A stretch of 64,000 nt of DNA from JANPPS01 sp965246925 (GCA_965246925.1 OZ251994.1:496001-560000); one strand, 5' to 3'. Counted from the stretch's first letter, positions 25,441-34,206 are shown. Program-made: numbers and translations. Notes: a model not told the origin generated them from the letters alone.

Positions 25441-26246
25441 CCGCGCATCAGCGCTCTACCGGCACGCTCGGGCTCAGCTGGAAACGGCGCGGCGCACTGA
25501 CGGTGCTGGACGATTTGCGCCAGGAAGGCTGCCTCAAGGCTCGGTTTCCACGTGTTGAGCGCCATGCCTGGCCCGGCGCCGTCCTGCTCAACACCGCCGG
25601 TGGCGTGGCGGGCGGCGACCGGCTCAATAGTGCTTGTCGCGCTGGACCGGGCACGTCGGCCACACTCACGACGCAGGCGGCGGAGCGCTTCTACCGCGCA
25701 ATCCCCGGCTCCCACGCCACCGTCACGACTACCCTGCACGTGGCCGACAACGCCGCGCTGGAGTGGCTGCCGCAAGAGACTATCTTGTTCGACCGGTGTG
25801 CATTCCGCCGCGAACTGCGCGTCGATTTGGCTGGCGATAGCTGGTTCTTGGGGCTGGAACAGCTTGTGTTCGGCCGCACCGCCATGCAGGAGCGGGTGGG
25901 TCAGGGACGCATCCACGACCTTATCCGTATCGAGCGGGACGGACAGCCATTGTTGCATGACGCGGTCCGGTTCGACGGCCCGGTGCAGGATATCCTCGAT
26001 GGAACCGTTAGCGCCGCCGGTGGCCGAGCGGTGGCAACGCTCATCCTGGTCGCCCCCCGCGCAGAAAAGCATGCCGCACCGCTCAGGGCCGCGCTGGGCG
26101 CATGGGACGCCGGGGTGTCGGCCTGGAACGGCATGCTGGTGGCGCGCATCGTGGCCCAAAATGGCGCGTGCCTCCGCGCCGCCGCCGTGGCAGGATTGTT
26201 AGTGTTACGCGCGGGCCGCCCCCTGCCGCGCGTGTGGGAGTGCTGA
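25437..26246 (+). CDS. ureD: Urease accessory protein UreD
   Basis: A protein of about 269 residues matching UreD/UreH: VLDDLRQEGCLKARFPR, LLNTAGGVAGGDRL, TTQAAERFYRA, LEWLPQETILFDRC, LGLEQLVFGRTAM. UreD joins UreF and UreG in the complex that delivers nickel to apo-urease. Homology begins right after the efflux gene stop, where no ATG, GTG or TTG exists in frame; I place the start at CTG 25437, overlapping the upstream stop. GTG at 25500 would cut into the conserved LRQEG region, and the next canonical start upstream is over 300 bases back. Confidence 0.9.
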   Translation: MTAHQRSTGTLGLSWKRRGALTVLDDLRQEGCLKARFPRVERHAWPGAVLLNTAGGVAGGDRLNSACRAGPGTSATLTTQAAERFYRAIPGSHATVTTTLHVADNAALEWLPQETILFDRCAFRRELRVDLAGDSWFLGLEQLVFGRTAMQERVGQGRIHDLIRIERDGQPLLHDAVRFDGPVQDILDGTVSAAGGRAVATLILVAPRAEKHAAPLRAALGAWDAGVSAWNGMLVARIVAQNGACLRAAAVAGLLVLRAGRPLPRVWEC

Positions 26247-26549
26247 ATGCTTCTGACGCCGCGCGAAAAGGACAAGCTGCTGATCGCCATGGCCGCCACC
26301 GTCGCGCGCCGCCGGCTCGAACGGGGCGTCCGGCTGAACCACCCGGAAGCCATTGCCTTAATTAGCGATTTCGTCGTCGAAGGCGCGCGGGACGGACGCA
26401 GCGTCGCCGACCTCATGCAGGCCGGCGCGCACGTGCTGACCCGGGCGCAGGTCATGGAGGGTATTGCCGAGATGATCCATGACGTCCAGGTCGAGGCTAC
26501 GTTCCCCGACGGCACCAAGCTCGTTACCGTGCACGAGCCGATTAGATGA
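26247..26549 (+). CDS. ureA: Urease subunit gamma
   Basis: A 100-residue protein, the standard length of UreA: MLLTPREKDKLLIAMAATVA, LNHPEAIALISDFVVEGARDG, VADLMQAGAHVLTRAQVMEGI, EATFPDGTKLVTVHEPI. It is the smallest structural subunit of the nickel enzyme that splits urea to ammonia and CO2. The ATG directly follows the ureD stop and the gene overlaps ureB by 4 bases. Confidence 0.98.
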   Translation: MLLTPREKDKLLIAMAATVARRRLERGVRLNHPEAIALISDFVVEGARDGRSVADLMQAGAHVLTRAQVMEGIAEMIHDVQVEATFPDGTKLVTVHEPIR

Positions 26550-26851
26550 TCCCCGGTGAGGTCGTCACCGGCCCCGGTGACATCACCCTGAACGAAGGCG
26601 CGGTCCGCACCGAGATCGAGGTCAGCAACACCGGCGACCGCCCCATCCAGGTCGGCAGCCACTATCATTTCGCCGAGACCAATGCCGCGCTGCAGTTCGA
26701 CCGCACGGCCGCGCGGGGACAGCGGCTGGACGTCGCCTCCGGCACCGCCGTCCGGTTCGAACCGGGGCAGACCCGCCGCGTGACGCTCGTGCCCTACCGC
26801 GGCGGCCGCGTCGTGCATGGCTTCCGCGGTCTGGTCGGGGGCGCGCTATGA
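26546..26851 (+). CDS. ureB: Urease subunit beta
   Basis: A 101-residue UreB with MIPGEVVTGPGDITLNEG, VSNTGDRPIQVGSHYHFAETN, AALQFDRTAARGQRLDVASGTAVRFEPG and VVHGFRGLVGG. It overlaps both neighbours by four bases (ATGA), as expected for stoichiometric production of the three urease subunits. Confidence 0.98.
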   Translation: MIPGEVVTGPGDITLNEGAVRTEIEVSNTGDRPIQVGSHYHFAETNAALQFDRTAARGQRLDVASGTAVRFEPGQTRRVTLVPYRGGRVVHGFRGLVGGAL

Positions 26852-28533
26852 TCACCCGCGCCGCCTACGCCGACATGTATGGCCCAACTACCGGCGACCG
26901 CGTCCGCCTGGCCGACACGGATTTGTTCGCCACCGTCGAACATGACCACACCATCTATGGCGAGGAAGTCAAGTTCGGCGGCGGGAAAGTCATCCGGGAC
27001 GGCATGGGGCAGTCGCAGCGCTCACAGGCAGAGGGCGCCGTCGATACCGTCATCACTAACGCGCTGGTCATAGACCATAGCGGCATCTTTAAAGCCGATA
27101 TCGCCATCCTCCATGGCCGTATCCACGCTATCGGCAAGGCGGGCAATCCCGATACTCAGCCCGGCGTCAGGATCATTATCGGCCCCGGCACGGAAATCAT
27201 CGCCGGCGAGGGCAAGATCCTGACCGCGGGCGGCGTCGATAGCCACATCCACTTCATCTGCCCGCAGCAGATCGAGGAGGCTATCAGCTCCGGCGTCACC
27301 ACCCTGGTGGGCGGCGGCACCGGCCCGGCGACCGGCACCAGCGCCACCACCTGCACGCCGGGTCCCTGGCATTTGGCCCGCATGCTGCAAGCGGCCGAGG
27401 GCCTGCCGGTCAACCTCAGCTTTGCCGGCAAGGGCAATGCGAGCCAACCGCAGGCGCTGGAGGAAATGCTGCGCGCCGGCGCGTCCTGCTTGAAATTGCA
27501 TGAGGATTGGGGCACCACCCCCGCCTCCATCGATTGTGCGATGTCGGTCGCCGACCGCTATGACGTCCAGGTCATGCTGCATTCGGATACGCTGAACGAG
27601 AGCGGGTTCGTGGAGGACACCATCCGCGCGTTCGCCGGGCGCACCATTCACGCCTATCATACCGAGGGCGCGGGCGGCGGCCACGCGCCCGACATCATCA
27701 AGATAGCCGGCCTGCCCTATGTCTTACCCAGCAGCACGAATCCCACCCGGCCCTACACGTCCAATACCTTGGACGAACATCTTGACATGCTGATGGTCTG
27801 CCATCACCTCGACCCGGCCATTCCCGAAGACGTCGCCTTCGCCGAAAGCCGCATCCGCCGCGAGACGATCGCCGCCGAGGACATCCTGCACGACATGGGC
27901 GCTATCAGCATGATCAGCTCCGACAGCCAAGCGATGGGGCGCGTCGGCGAAGTCATCATCCGCACCTGGCAGACCGCCCACAAGATGAAGCAGCAGCGCG
28001 GTGGGCTAGACGACAATATCCGTATCAAGCGCTACGTGGCCAAATACACCATCAACCCCGCCATCGCTCAGGGCCTCAGCCATGAGATCGGGGACGTCAC
28101 GCCCGGTAAGCTCGCGGACTTGGTGCTATGGTCCCCGGCCTTCTTCGGCGTGAAGCCGGACTTGGTCATCAAGGGCGGTATGATCGCCGCCGCCCCCATG
28201 GGCGACCCGAACGCCAGCATCCCCACCCCGCAACCCGTGCACTACCGCCCCATGTTCGGTCAGTTCGGCCGCGCGATGGACGCGACGTGCCTGACGTTCG
28301 TCAGCAAGGCCGCGCTCGACGACGATATCGGCCACCGACTCGGCCTGCGCCGCACGCTGTCGGCCGTGCACGACACCCGCGGCGGCATTGGCAAGCGCAG
28401 CATGATCCACAACGATGCCTGTCCGGAGATCGAGGTCGATGCCGAGACGTACGAGGTTCGCGCCGACGGCGTGTTGCTGACGTGTGAGCCCGCAACGGTG
28501 CTGCCGATGGCGCAGCGGTATTTCCTGTTCTGA
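26848..28533 (+). CDS. ureC: Urease subunit alpha (catalytic)
   Basis: A 561-residue catalytic subunit. It has MYGPTTGDRVRLADTDL at the start, the nickel-ligand segment GGVDSHIHFICPQQ, the carbamylated lysine in CLKLHEDWG (Lys216), HSDTLNESGFVEDT, the flap region with the catalytic His in VCHHLDPAIPEDVAFAESRIR, and ISSDSQAMGRVGEV. All nickel and catalytic residues I can recognise are present, so the enzyme should be active once metallated by UreDEFG. Confidence 0.98.
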   Translation: MITRAAYADMYGPTTGDRVRLADTDLFATVEHDHTIYGEEVKFGGGKVIRDGMGQSQRSQAEGAVDTVITNALVIDHSGIFKADIAILHGRIHAIGKAGNPDTQPGVRIIIGPGTEIIAGEGKILTAGGVDSHIHFICPQQIEEAISSGVTTLVGGGTGPATGTSATTCTPGPWHLARMLQAAEGLPVNLSFAGKGNASQPQALEEMLRAGASCLKLHEDWGTTPASIDCAMSVADRYDVQVMLHSDTLNESGFVEDTIRAFAGRTIHAYHTEGAGGGHAPDIIKIAGLPYVLPSSTNPTRPYTSNTLDEHLDMLMVCHHLDPAIPEDVAFAESRIRRETIAAEDILHDMGAISMISSDSQAMGRVGEVIIRTWQTAHKMKQQRGGLDDNIRIKRYVAKYTINPAIAQGLSHEIGDVTPGKLADLVLWSPAFFGVKPDLVIKGGMIAAAPMGDPNASIPTPQPVHYRPMFGQFGRAMDATCLTFVSKAALDDDIGHRLGLRRTLSAVHDTRGGIGKRSMIHNDACPEIEVDAETYEVRADGVLLTCEPATVLPMAQRYFLF

Positions 28534-28988
28534 TGCGCGCCGCCGAAATCCTGCCCGCCGGCACCTGGGACGCCGCATCCGCACAGGACCGCGTGCTGAT
28601 CGACTTCGACCGGCGCCACCGCCGCCGCATCGTCCTCACGACGGAGACGGGGGCTGAGCTGCTGGTGGACCTGCCGCAAGCCGTGCGGCTGCGTGAGGGC
28701 GATGGCTTACGGTTGGACGGCGGCGGCATCGTCCGCGTCCAGGCGCGTCCGGAGCCGCTTTTGGACATTCACGCGCATGACGCCGCCGGGCTGGTGCGGA
28801 TCGCTTGGCACCTCGGCAACCGCCATCTGCCGGTTCAGTTGTTAGGCAGTCACATCCGCATCCGGGCGGATCACGTGATCGCGGAGATGGTACGGGGCCT
28901 CGGCGGCCATGTGGACGCGCTGACCGCCGCGTTCGACCCGGAGGCCGGGGCATATGCCCCCGGCACTCCGCATCATCACGACGATTGA
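28533..28988 (+). CDS. ureE: Urease accessory protein UreE
   Basis: A 151-residue nickel metallochaperone with RRIVLTTETGAELLVDLPQ, EPLLDIHAHDAAGLVRIAWHLGNRHLPVQL and HIRIRADHVIAEMVRGLGG. It ends in a short metal-binding tail HHHDD, shorter than the His-rich tails of some homologs. The ATG shares a base with the ureC stop. Unlike in most urease operons, the next genes are not ureF and ureG but two genes on the other strand. Confidence 0.95.
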   Translation: MRAAEILPAGTWDAASAQDRVLIDFDRRHRRRIVLTTETGAELLVDLPQAVRLREGDGLRLDGGGIVRVQARPEPLLDIHAHDAAGLVRIAWHLGNRHLPVQLLGSHIRIRADHVIAEMVRGLGGHVDALTAAFDPEAGAYAPGTPHHHDD

Positions 28989-28991
28989 CGG

Positions 28992-29615
28992 TTAGGCGGC
29001 GCGGCGGCGGCGCACGATGCCGGCCCCAACCAGTCCCAGGCCCAGCAGGGCGACAGACACCGGCTCAGGCACCGAGGCCGCCGGCTGGCTGAGCGTGAAG
29101 CCACCGCTGTTGTCACCACGGAACGTGTCATCCGCCGTAAACGTGATCGTCGGGTTGATCACCGAAAACGTGCCGAACCCGAGCGCGGCCAGGGAAGTCG
29201 AAGGCAAGGTGAACGAGGTGGGCGGATTTGCCGAACCCAAACCGTTGGCCGTGGACGCCGCAAAGATCTGCTTCGTGCCCACGCCTGAAACCGTAATCAG
29301 CAACGAACCATAGGTGAAGCCGCTTGTCGGATCGGTCACCGCACCACCAACTCCCGCCAGGCCGCTGCTGGTCACCAACACACCTGCCGCGTTGGTGCAG
29401 TAATTGGTTGGCGATACCAAGCAGCTCGCACCGCTCACGGTAAAGCCCAGCGTGTCGGCGCCGGTTAGGGTGCCCGCGAACGAGACGGACACGCCGGTCG
29501 CGCTGGTCGCCGCAACGGTCAGCGGGTTGGGCGCGAAGACGATCGGGGCTGCATGGCCCAGGGCGGGCAGTGCCGCCAAACCCAAAGCGACCATCAACTT
29601 AGTTATTTTGCTCAT
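28992..29615 (-). CDS. PEP-CTERM sorting domain protein, paralog 1
   Basis: A 207-residue exported protein. Signal peptide MSKITKLMVALGLAALPALGHA; beta-rich body with a C-x7-C pair (SCLVSPTNYCTNAAG); and C-terminal sorting signal VPEPVSVALLGLGLVGAGIVRRRRAA, with the PEP motif, a hydrophobic helix and an Arg cluster. Such proteins are cut and released or anchored by an exosortase, here presumably XrtA, since an XrtA-type polysaccharide cluster lies at 6-17 kb; no exosortase gene is in the window. It converges on ureE with 3 bases between stops and is homologous along its length to the gene at 29708. Confidence 0.9.
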   Translation of the reverse strand: MSKITKLMVALGLAALPALGHAAPIVFAPNPLTVAATSATGVSVSFAGTLTGADTLGFTVSGASCLVSPTNYCTNAAGVLVTSSGLAGVGGAVTDPTSGFTYGSLLITVSGVGTKQIFAASTANGLGSANPPTSFTLPSTSLAALGFGTFSVINPTITFTADDTFRGDNSGGFTLSQPAASVPEPVSVALLGLGLVGAGIVRRRRAA

Positions 29616-29707
29616 GAAACCGCCTCAATTATGATCAAGTCTCGTTACACAAGACCGCAATCTTGAAAGCAAGGGACTATTTCGTGACAGGCTGGCGGTT
29701 TCGGCTT

Positions 29708-30340
29708 TCAGCCAAAGCGGCGTGCGGTACGGGCCGCCATGAGTCCGGCGAGCCCCAAACCAACGATTGCCAGGGTTGCAGGCTCGGGCACTGGCAAGGC
29801 AAGTCCGCTCACGGTGAAGGCACCCGTGTTGTCGGCCCGCTCACTATCCACGTCGCTGACGGTGAAGATGAATACCGGGTCGAACAAGGTGAAGGGCGCA
29901 AATCCGAGCGAGGCCAGCGTGACCGGCGGCAGAACCAGGCTGATTGCAGGGGTCAGACTGCCCAGGCTATTGGCAAAAGTGGCCGGGAAAACCTGCACCA
30001 GCCCGGCGCCCGGAATGCGCAGCAATAGCGCCCCAAAGGTCGTGCCGTCCTGCGGGTCGGTCGAGACTTGGCCCACCAGCGACGTGCCACCGACGGTGAC
30101 GATGCCGGCTGGATTGGTGCAATACACATTGACCTGCAGGCACGGCTTGCCTGTCACGAGGATGCTGAGGGTATCATCACTGGTGACCGTGCCCCCTATC
30201 ACGACCGCCGTCCCCGTGGCACTGATCGCGTTCACGACGAGGGTGGTGGGCGACAAGATGATAGGACGTGCTTCCGCCCGCATCGGCCAGCCCAAGAGCA
30301 CGATGAGACACGCTTTAAGCAGCCTAACCACACGCATCAC
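29708..30340 (-). CDS. PEP-CTERM sorting domain protein, paralog 2
   Basis: A 210-residue exported protein: signal peptide about residues 1-24 (RLLKACLIVLLGWPMRAEA), a body that parallels the gene at 28992 (PIILSPTTLVVNAISATGTAVV; PCLQVNVYCTNPAG with a C-x6-C pair; LASLGFAPFTLFDPVFIFT), and VPEPATLAIVGLGLAGLMAARTARRFG at the C-terminus. The pair probably arose by tandem duplication. It is read divergently from ureF, 68 bases away. The function of the body domain is unknown. Confidence 0.9.
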   Translation of the reverse strand: MMRVVRLLKACLIVLLGWPMRAEARPIILSPTTLVVNAISATGTAVVIGGTVTSDDTLSILVTGKPCLQVNVYCTNPAGIVTVGGTSLVGQVSTDPQDGTTFGALLLRIPGAGLVQVFPATFANSLGSLTPAISLVLPPVTLASLGFAPFTLFDPVFIFTVSDVDSERADNTGAFTVSGLALPVPEPATLAIVGLGLAGLMAARTARRFG

Positions 30341-30352
30341 CGGGCTCCCGAG

Positions 30353-30380
30353 TTGTCACCATCCGTGCGGTCATTACGAT
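30353..30380 (+). promoter_or_regulatory. Candidate promoter for ureFG
   Basis: TTGTCA and TACGAT separated by 16 bases lie 29 bases before the ureF GTG, in the short divergent gap left by the PEP-CTERM genes. A separate promoter would be needed if transcription from ureE does not cross the antisense pair. Pattern match only. Confidence 0.3.
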
Positions 30381-30408
30381 ACTGCTACGGTATAGGGCAA
30401 GGATTTTC

Positions 30409-31053
30409 GTGACCGGAGCCCCTGAGCCGGCAGCTGGCAGTCAGCTCGTAGCGCTTTTAACCTGGCTCTCGCCCGCGTTCCCCACGGGCGGTTATGCCTA
30501 TAGCCATGGCTTGGAGTGGGCCGTCGAAGCGGGTGATGTCCATGATGAAGCTGCCGCTCTGGCGTGGATCGGCGGCCTGATCACCCACGGCTCCGGCCGC
30601 ACGGACGCCATCCTGCTCCGCCACGCATACCGCGGTGCCGGCGTTGCGGCGTTGGCGGCCGCTGCGCAGCCCTCGTCCGAGCGCCTGGCCGAGACGCTGG
30701 GTCAGGGTGGCGCCTTCGCGATCGCCGGCCAGGTTTGGGGCGGTGTGGCGGTCCCGGCCGCCTACCCCGTTGCCTTGGCCCGGCTTGCCCAGCGGCACGG
30801 CATCGATGAGGACTGGGCCGCGCTTGGCCTGTTGCATGCGATGGCGGCCAATTGGGTCAGCGCCGCCGTGCGCCTCGTGCCCCTCGGCCAGACCGCCGGC
30901 CTGCGGATCATGCGTGCACTCGAGCCATCGCTGCATGCCGTCATGGCCGAAACGCGAGATGTGGGGCTGGACGGCATCGGCGGCGCGTGCTTTCGGTCGG
31001 ACATCGCGTCCATGCGGCACGAAACCCAGCATACGAGGCTGTTCCGATCATGA
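30409..31053 (+). CDS. ureF: Urease accessory protein UreF
   Basis: A 214-residue UreF: LLTWLSPAFPTGGYAYSHGLEWAVEAGDV at the N-terminus, the LGQGGAFAIAGQVWGGVAVPAAYPVALA region, and the C-terminal DIASMRHETQHTRLFRS tail that contacts UreG/UreD. It acts as the GTPase regulator of UreG during nickel delivery. The start is GTG at 30409. It overlaps ureG by 4 bases. Confidence 0.95.
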   Translation: MTGAPEPAAGSQLVALLTWLSPAFPTGGYAYSHGLEWAVEAGDVHDEAAALAWIGGLITHGSGRTDAILLRHAYRGAGVAALAAAAQPSSERLAETLGQGGAFAIAGQVWGGVAVPAAYPVALARLAQRHGIDEDWAALGLLHAMAANWVSAAVRLVPLGQTAGLRIMRALEPSLHAVMAETRDVGLDGIGGACFRSDIASMRHETQHTRLFRS

Positions 31054-31667
31054 TTTCACCCCATGGCCCCCTTCGCGTCGGCGTCGGCGGCCCGGTCGGC
31101 ACCGGTAAGACCGCGCTGATGGACGCGCTCTGCCGCAGCTTCGCGCCGCGTTACGACATCGCGGCCATCACGAACGACATCTATACCAAGGAGGATGCGG
31201 AGTTCCTGACGCGCGCCGGGTCACTGACGCCGGACCGAATCTTGGGGATCGAGACCGGCGGCTGCCCCCATACCGCCATCCGGGAAGACGCCAGCATCAA
31301 TCTCGCGGGCGTCGCCGAAATGCGCCGCCGGTTTCCGGCGCTGGACATCATCTTGATCGAGTCCGGCGGCGACAACCTGGCCGCGACCTTCAGTCCGGAG
31401 CTGGCTGACCTGACCATCTATGTGATCGACGTCTCGGCCGGCGATAAAATTCCGCGCAAGGGCGGCCCCGGTATTACGCGCAGCGACCTGCTGGTGATCA
31501 ACAAGATCGACCTCGCCCCCTATGTCGGCGCGAGCCTTGAGGTCATGGACCGGGACAGCAAGAAGATGCGGGGCGAGCGGCCCTATGTGTTTTCCAACAT
31601 TCGCGCCGGCCAGGGCGTGGCTGACATCGCGGGGTTCATCGTGCGGTCTGGCGGCTTGCCGGTCTGA
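31050..31667 (+). CDS. ureG: Urease accessory GTPase UreG
   Basis: A 205-residue SIMIBI GTPase with P-loop GVGGPVGTGKTALMDAL, AITNDIYTKEDAEFL, the nickel-binding CPH motif in ETGGCPHTAIREDASIN, IESGGDNLAATFSPELAD and the guanine specificity motif INKIDLAP. It drives nickel insertion into urease. The ATG overlaps the ureF stop. Its last 32 bases overlap the 3' end of the convergent EamA gene. Confidence 0.97.
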   Translation: MISPHGPLRVGVGGPVGTGKTALMDALCRSFAPRYDIAAITNDIYTKEDAEFLTRAGSLTPDRILGIETGGCPHTAIREDASINLAGVAEMRRRFPALDIILIESGGDNLAATFSPELADLTIYVIDVSAGDKIPRKGGPGITRSDLLVINKIDLAPYVGASLEVMDRDSKKMRGERPYVFSNIRAGQGVADIAGFIVRSGGLPV

Positions 31668-32469
31668 TCACCAGCGCGATCCCACCCAGGATCGCCGCCG
31701 AACACACCACCAGCCGCGGCGTCAGCGGCTCCGCTAGCAAGACTACGCCGCCGAACGCCGCGAGGACAGGCACGGAAAGCTGCACCGTAGCCGCCTGCGC
31801 CCCGCCTAGTCCGCGCAGCGCCGCATACCAAACGGCGTAGCCCAGCCCGGACGTTACGGCCCCGGACAGGACCGCATACCCGGCCCCTGCAACGTCCATC
31901 TGCCGCGCCGTGAACGCTGCCAGCACCAGTGCGAACGGCACTGCGCGCAGGAAATTGCCTGCCGTATCCGCCGTGGGGTCACCCGGCGTCCGCCCGCGCA
32001 CGGAATAGGCGCCCCAGGCCACCCCCGCGGCAATCATCAATGCCGCATGCACGGGGGGCGGTGCCGCCAGACCCGGCAGCAGCAGCAACACCAGCCCTAG
32101 CACCGCAAGCCCGATCCCCACGAGCTTGAGGCCACGGGGCCGCTCACCCCGGACCGCCGCATAGCCCAGCATGCTGATCTGCACCGCGCCAAACAGCAGC
32201 AGCGCGCCCACCGCCGCCGGTAGCGCCCCGTATGCGAACGAGAACGCCGCCGCATAGACGAACAACGCCGCAGCCGATAGCCAAGACCCGCCGGCGGCCC
32301 GCCCGCTCACGCGCACGATCAGCCACAGCACCAGAGCGCCTGCCACCAGCCGGATGCCGGTGAAGCTGCCTGCATCGATGTCTGTAGTCCGCAACGCCAG
32401 CCGGCACAGCAAGGAGTTCCCGGCAAACGCCAGCATCGCCGCCGCGACCAAGAAGGCTTGACGCATCAT
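31636..32469 (-). CDS. EamA/DMT family transporter
   Basis: A 277-residue drug/metabolite transporter with about 10 predicted helices and the two EamA repeats (FAGNSLLCRLALRTTDIDAGSFTGIRLVAGALVLWLIV in the first; LSGAVTSGLGYAVWYAALRGLGGAQAATVQLSVPVLAAFGGVVLL in the second). The substrate is unknown. The start ATG at 32469 overlaps the stop of a small upstream membrane-protein gene; the longer open frame upstream runs out of frame through that gene. The 3' end overlaps ureG. Confidence 0.9.
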   Translation of the reverse strand: MMRQAFLVAAAMLAFAGNSLLCRLALRTTDIDAGSFTGIRLVAGALVLWLIVRVSGRAAGGSWLSAAALFVYAAAFSFAYGALPAAVGALLLFGAVQISMLGYAAVRGERPRGLKLVGIGLAVLGLVLLLLPGLAAPPPVHAALMIAAGVAWGAYSVRGRTPGDPTADTAGNFLRAVPFALVLAAFTARQMDVAGAGYAVLSGAVTSGLGYAVWYAALRGLGGAQAATVQLSVPVLAAFGGVVLLAEPLTPRLVVCSAAILGGIALVIRPASRQTAR

Positions 32470-32678
32470 GGAAGCCCCTGCCACCGGCGCAGGGCCACGA
32501 CGGCCCACACTGCCTCCACCATGCCAAACGGCCAGGCGCCCTGAAGAAAGCCATAGGCCGACCCCAGCGCGCACGACCCGGCGAACCCCAAGACCCAGCC
32601 CCGCCCGCGCCGCTCCATCGCGTAGCACACCAGCATGGACGTGACCGCCACCAGGCCAAACAGTGTCAAACGGTCCAT
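32466..32678 (-). CDS. Small membrane protein, CBU_0592-like
   Basis: A 70-residue protein with two to three hydrophobic segments (LTLFGLVAVTSMLVCYAM; GWVLGFAGSCALGSAYGFLQGAW; FGMVEAVWAVVAL). The closing FGMVEAVWAVVALRRW resembles the end of CBU_0592-type small membrane proteins, which often neighbour transporters. It overlaps the EamA gene by four bases, so it is cotranscribed with it. The family call is tentative and the function unknown. Confidence 0.7.
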   Translation of the reverse strand: MDRLTLFGLVAVTSMLVCYAMERRGRGWVLGFAGSCALGSAYGFLQGAWPFGMVEAVWAVVALRRWQGLP

Positions 32679-32871
32679 CCGGACAGTTTACACCAACCCC
32701 ATCCGCAGCCTAGCTGGCCGACATGTAGCCGAACAAATCAGCTGATACGTTTCGTTAGCCCTGAGCCCGTCGGAGGGCGGCATGGCGAGGGAGTCCTTCA
32801 CAAGCTCAAGACCAACGGAGTGAATGCCTTACAAAGCATGACCCAGCGCTCCCCGTATGCCATAGCAGGGC

Positions 32872-34206
32872 ATGCCCTACCGCCCCAGCATCGCCCACGC
32901 CAGCCTCGGTCCCGAGTTCTATGATGCCGTCGAGCCCGCTCCGTTCCCCTCCCTCACGCTCCGTTACCGCAATCAGGCCTGGGCGGAGCGGGTCGGCCTC
33001 GGCGCGCTGACTGACGCAGAGTGGCTGCAGCATTTCGGCGCCTTCGCCCCCCTGCCCGGCAGCTTCCCGCAGCCGCTGGCATTGCGATATCACGGGCACC
33101 AGTTCCGGCAGTACAATCCGGATTTGGGAGACGGACGCGGGTTCCTGTTCGCGCAACTGCTTGATGATCAAGGCCGGCTGCTGGATCTGGGCACCAAAGG
33201 CAGCGGGCGCACCCCGTGGTCTCGCGGTGGCGATGGGCGGCTCACGCTCAAGGGCGGCGTGCGGGAGGTTCTGGCCACCGCCATGCTGGACGCGCTCGGC
33301 GTCAACACCAGCCAGAGCTTTAGCCTCATCGAGACCGGGGAGGCGCTGCATCGCGGGGACGAGCCGTCACCCACCCGCGCCGCCGTGCTGGTCCGGCTCA
33401 GCCATTCGCACATCCGCATCGGCAGCTTCCAGCGCTTCGCCGCGCTGGATCAGCCGGACAACATCGCGCGGCTATTGAAGCATAGCATCCAGCACTACAT
33501 GCCCGTCACCGGCGAAGACAGCGCCGCGGCGTTCCTCACGCAAGTCGTGCACAATGTCGCCGCCATGGGCGCGCAATGGATGGTGGCCGGCTTCGTGCAC
33601 GGCGTCTTGAACACCGACAATATCAACATCACCGGTGAAAGCTTCGACTACGGCCCCTGGCGATTCCTACCCACCTATGAACCCGGGTTCACCGCCGCCT
33701 ACTTCGACCATTCCGGCCTCTACGCCTATGGCCGGCAGCCGGAAACGCTGTTGTGGAACTTGGTGCGACTAGCGGAATGCCTGCTGCCGCTATCGGACAA
33801 GACGCGGCTTGAGGCCGCATTGGCCGGCTTCTCGCCCGCCTTTCACGCTGCACTCGATGCAGCATTGCTGCGCCGCCTGGGACTCGCGTCCAGCGGGGAG
33901 GCGGAGGACCGGGCGCTTTCTACGGCATGGTGGGCGTGGCTGGCCGAGAGCCAGATGCCGTTCGAGGAGGCGTTCTTCCGCTGCTACCAGGGCCGTGCAC
34001 CCTCCGAATGGTCCGGCGCCCAGGCCGCCCTCGATGGCGCGAAGCCAGCTGGGCGCGCCCACCCCTATTTCGACGGCGCACCCTGCACCATGCTGATCGA
34101 CGACGTCGAGGCGATCTGGGCGCCGATCGCAGAACACGACGATTGGCGCCTGTTTCACGCGAAGCTGGCCGAGATCGCCATCATGCGAGAGGCCTATAGA
34201 ACTTAG
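32872..34206 (+). CDS. selO: Protein adenylyltransferase SelO (YdiU)
   Basis: A 444-residue pseudokinase-fold AMPylator. Diagnostic segments are LALRYHGHQFRQYNPDLGDGRG, LDLGTKGSGRTPWSRGGDGRLTLKGGVRE (flipped ATP site), HGVLNTDNINITGESFDYGPW (catalytic-loop and metal region) and FDHSGLYAYGRQPETLLWNL. SelO transfers AMP to protein hydroxyls and affects redox homeostasis. Here the C-terminus is PYFDGAPC-like without an obvious selenocysteine site. It is slightly shorter than the E. coli protein, which is near 480 residues. It overlaps the convergent gene by 4 bases. Confidence 0.95.
   Translation: MPYRPSIAHASLGPEFYDAVEPAPFPSLTLRYRNQAWAERVGLGALTDAEWLQHFGAFAPLPGSFPQPLALRYHGHQFRQYNPDLGDGRGFLFAQLLDDQGRLLDLGTKGSGRTPWSRGGDGRLTLKGGVREVLATAMLDALGVNTSQSFSLIETGEALHRGDEPSPTRAAVLVRLSHSHIRIGSFQRFAALDQPDNIARLLKHSIQHYMPVTGEDSAAAFLTQVVHNVAAMGAQWMVAGFVHGVLNTDNINITGESFDYGPWRFLPTYEPGFTAAYFDHSGLYAYGRQPETLLWNLVRLAECLLPLSDKTRLEAALAGFSPAFHAALDAALLRRLGLASSGEAEDRALSTAWWAWLAESQMPFEEAFFRCYQGRAPSEWSGAQAALDGAKPAGRAHPYFDGAPCTMLIDDVEAIWAPIAEHDDWRLFHAKLAEIAIMREAYRT

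Noticed and set aside
32806..33351. 181-codon minus-strand frame over the start of selO
   Set aside because: No homology or start signal; selO is clear on the plus strand. The 193-base gap before selO shows no other feature.
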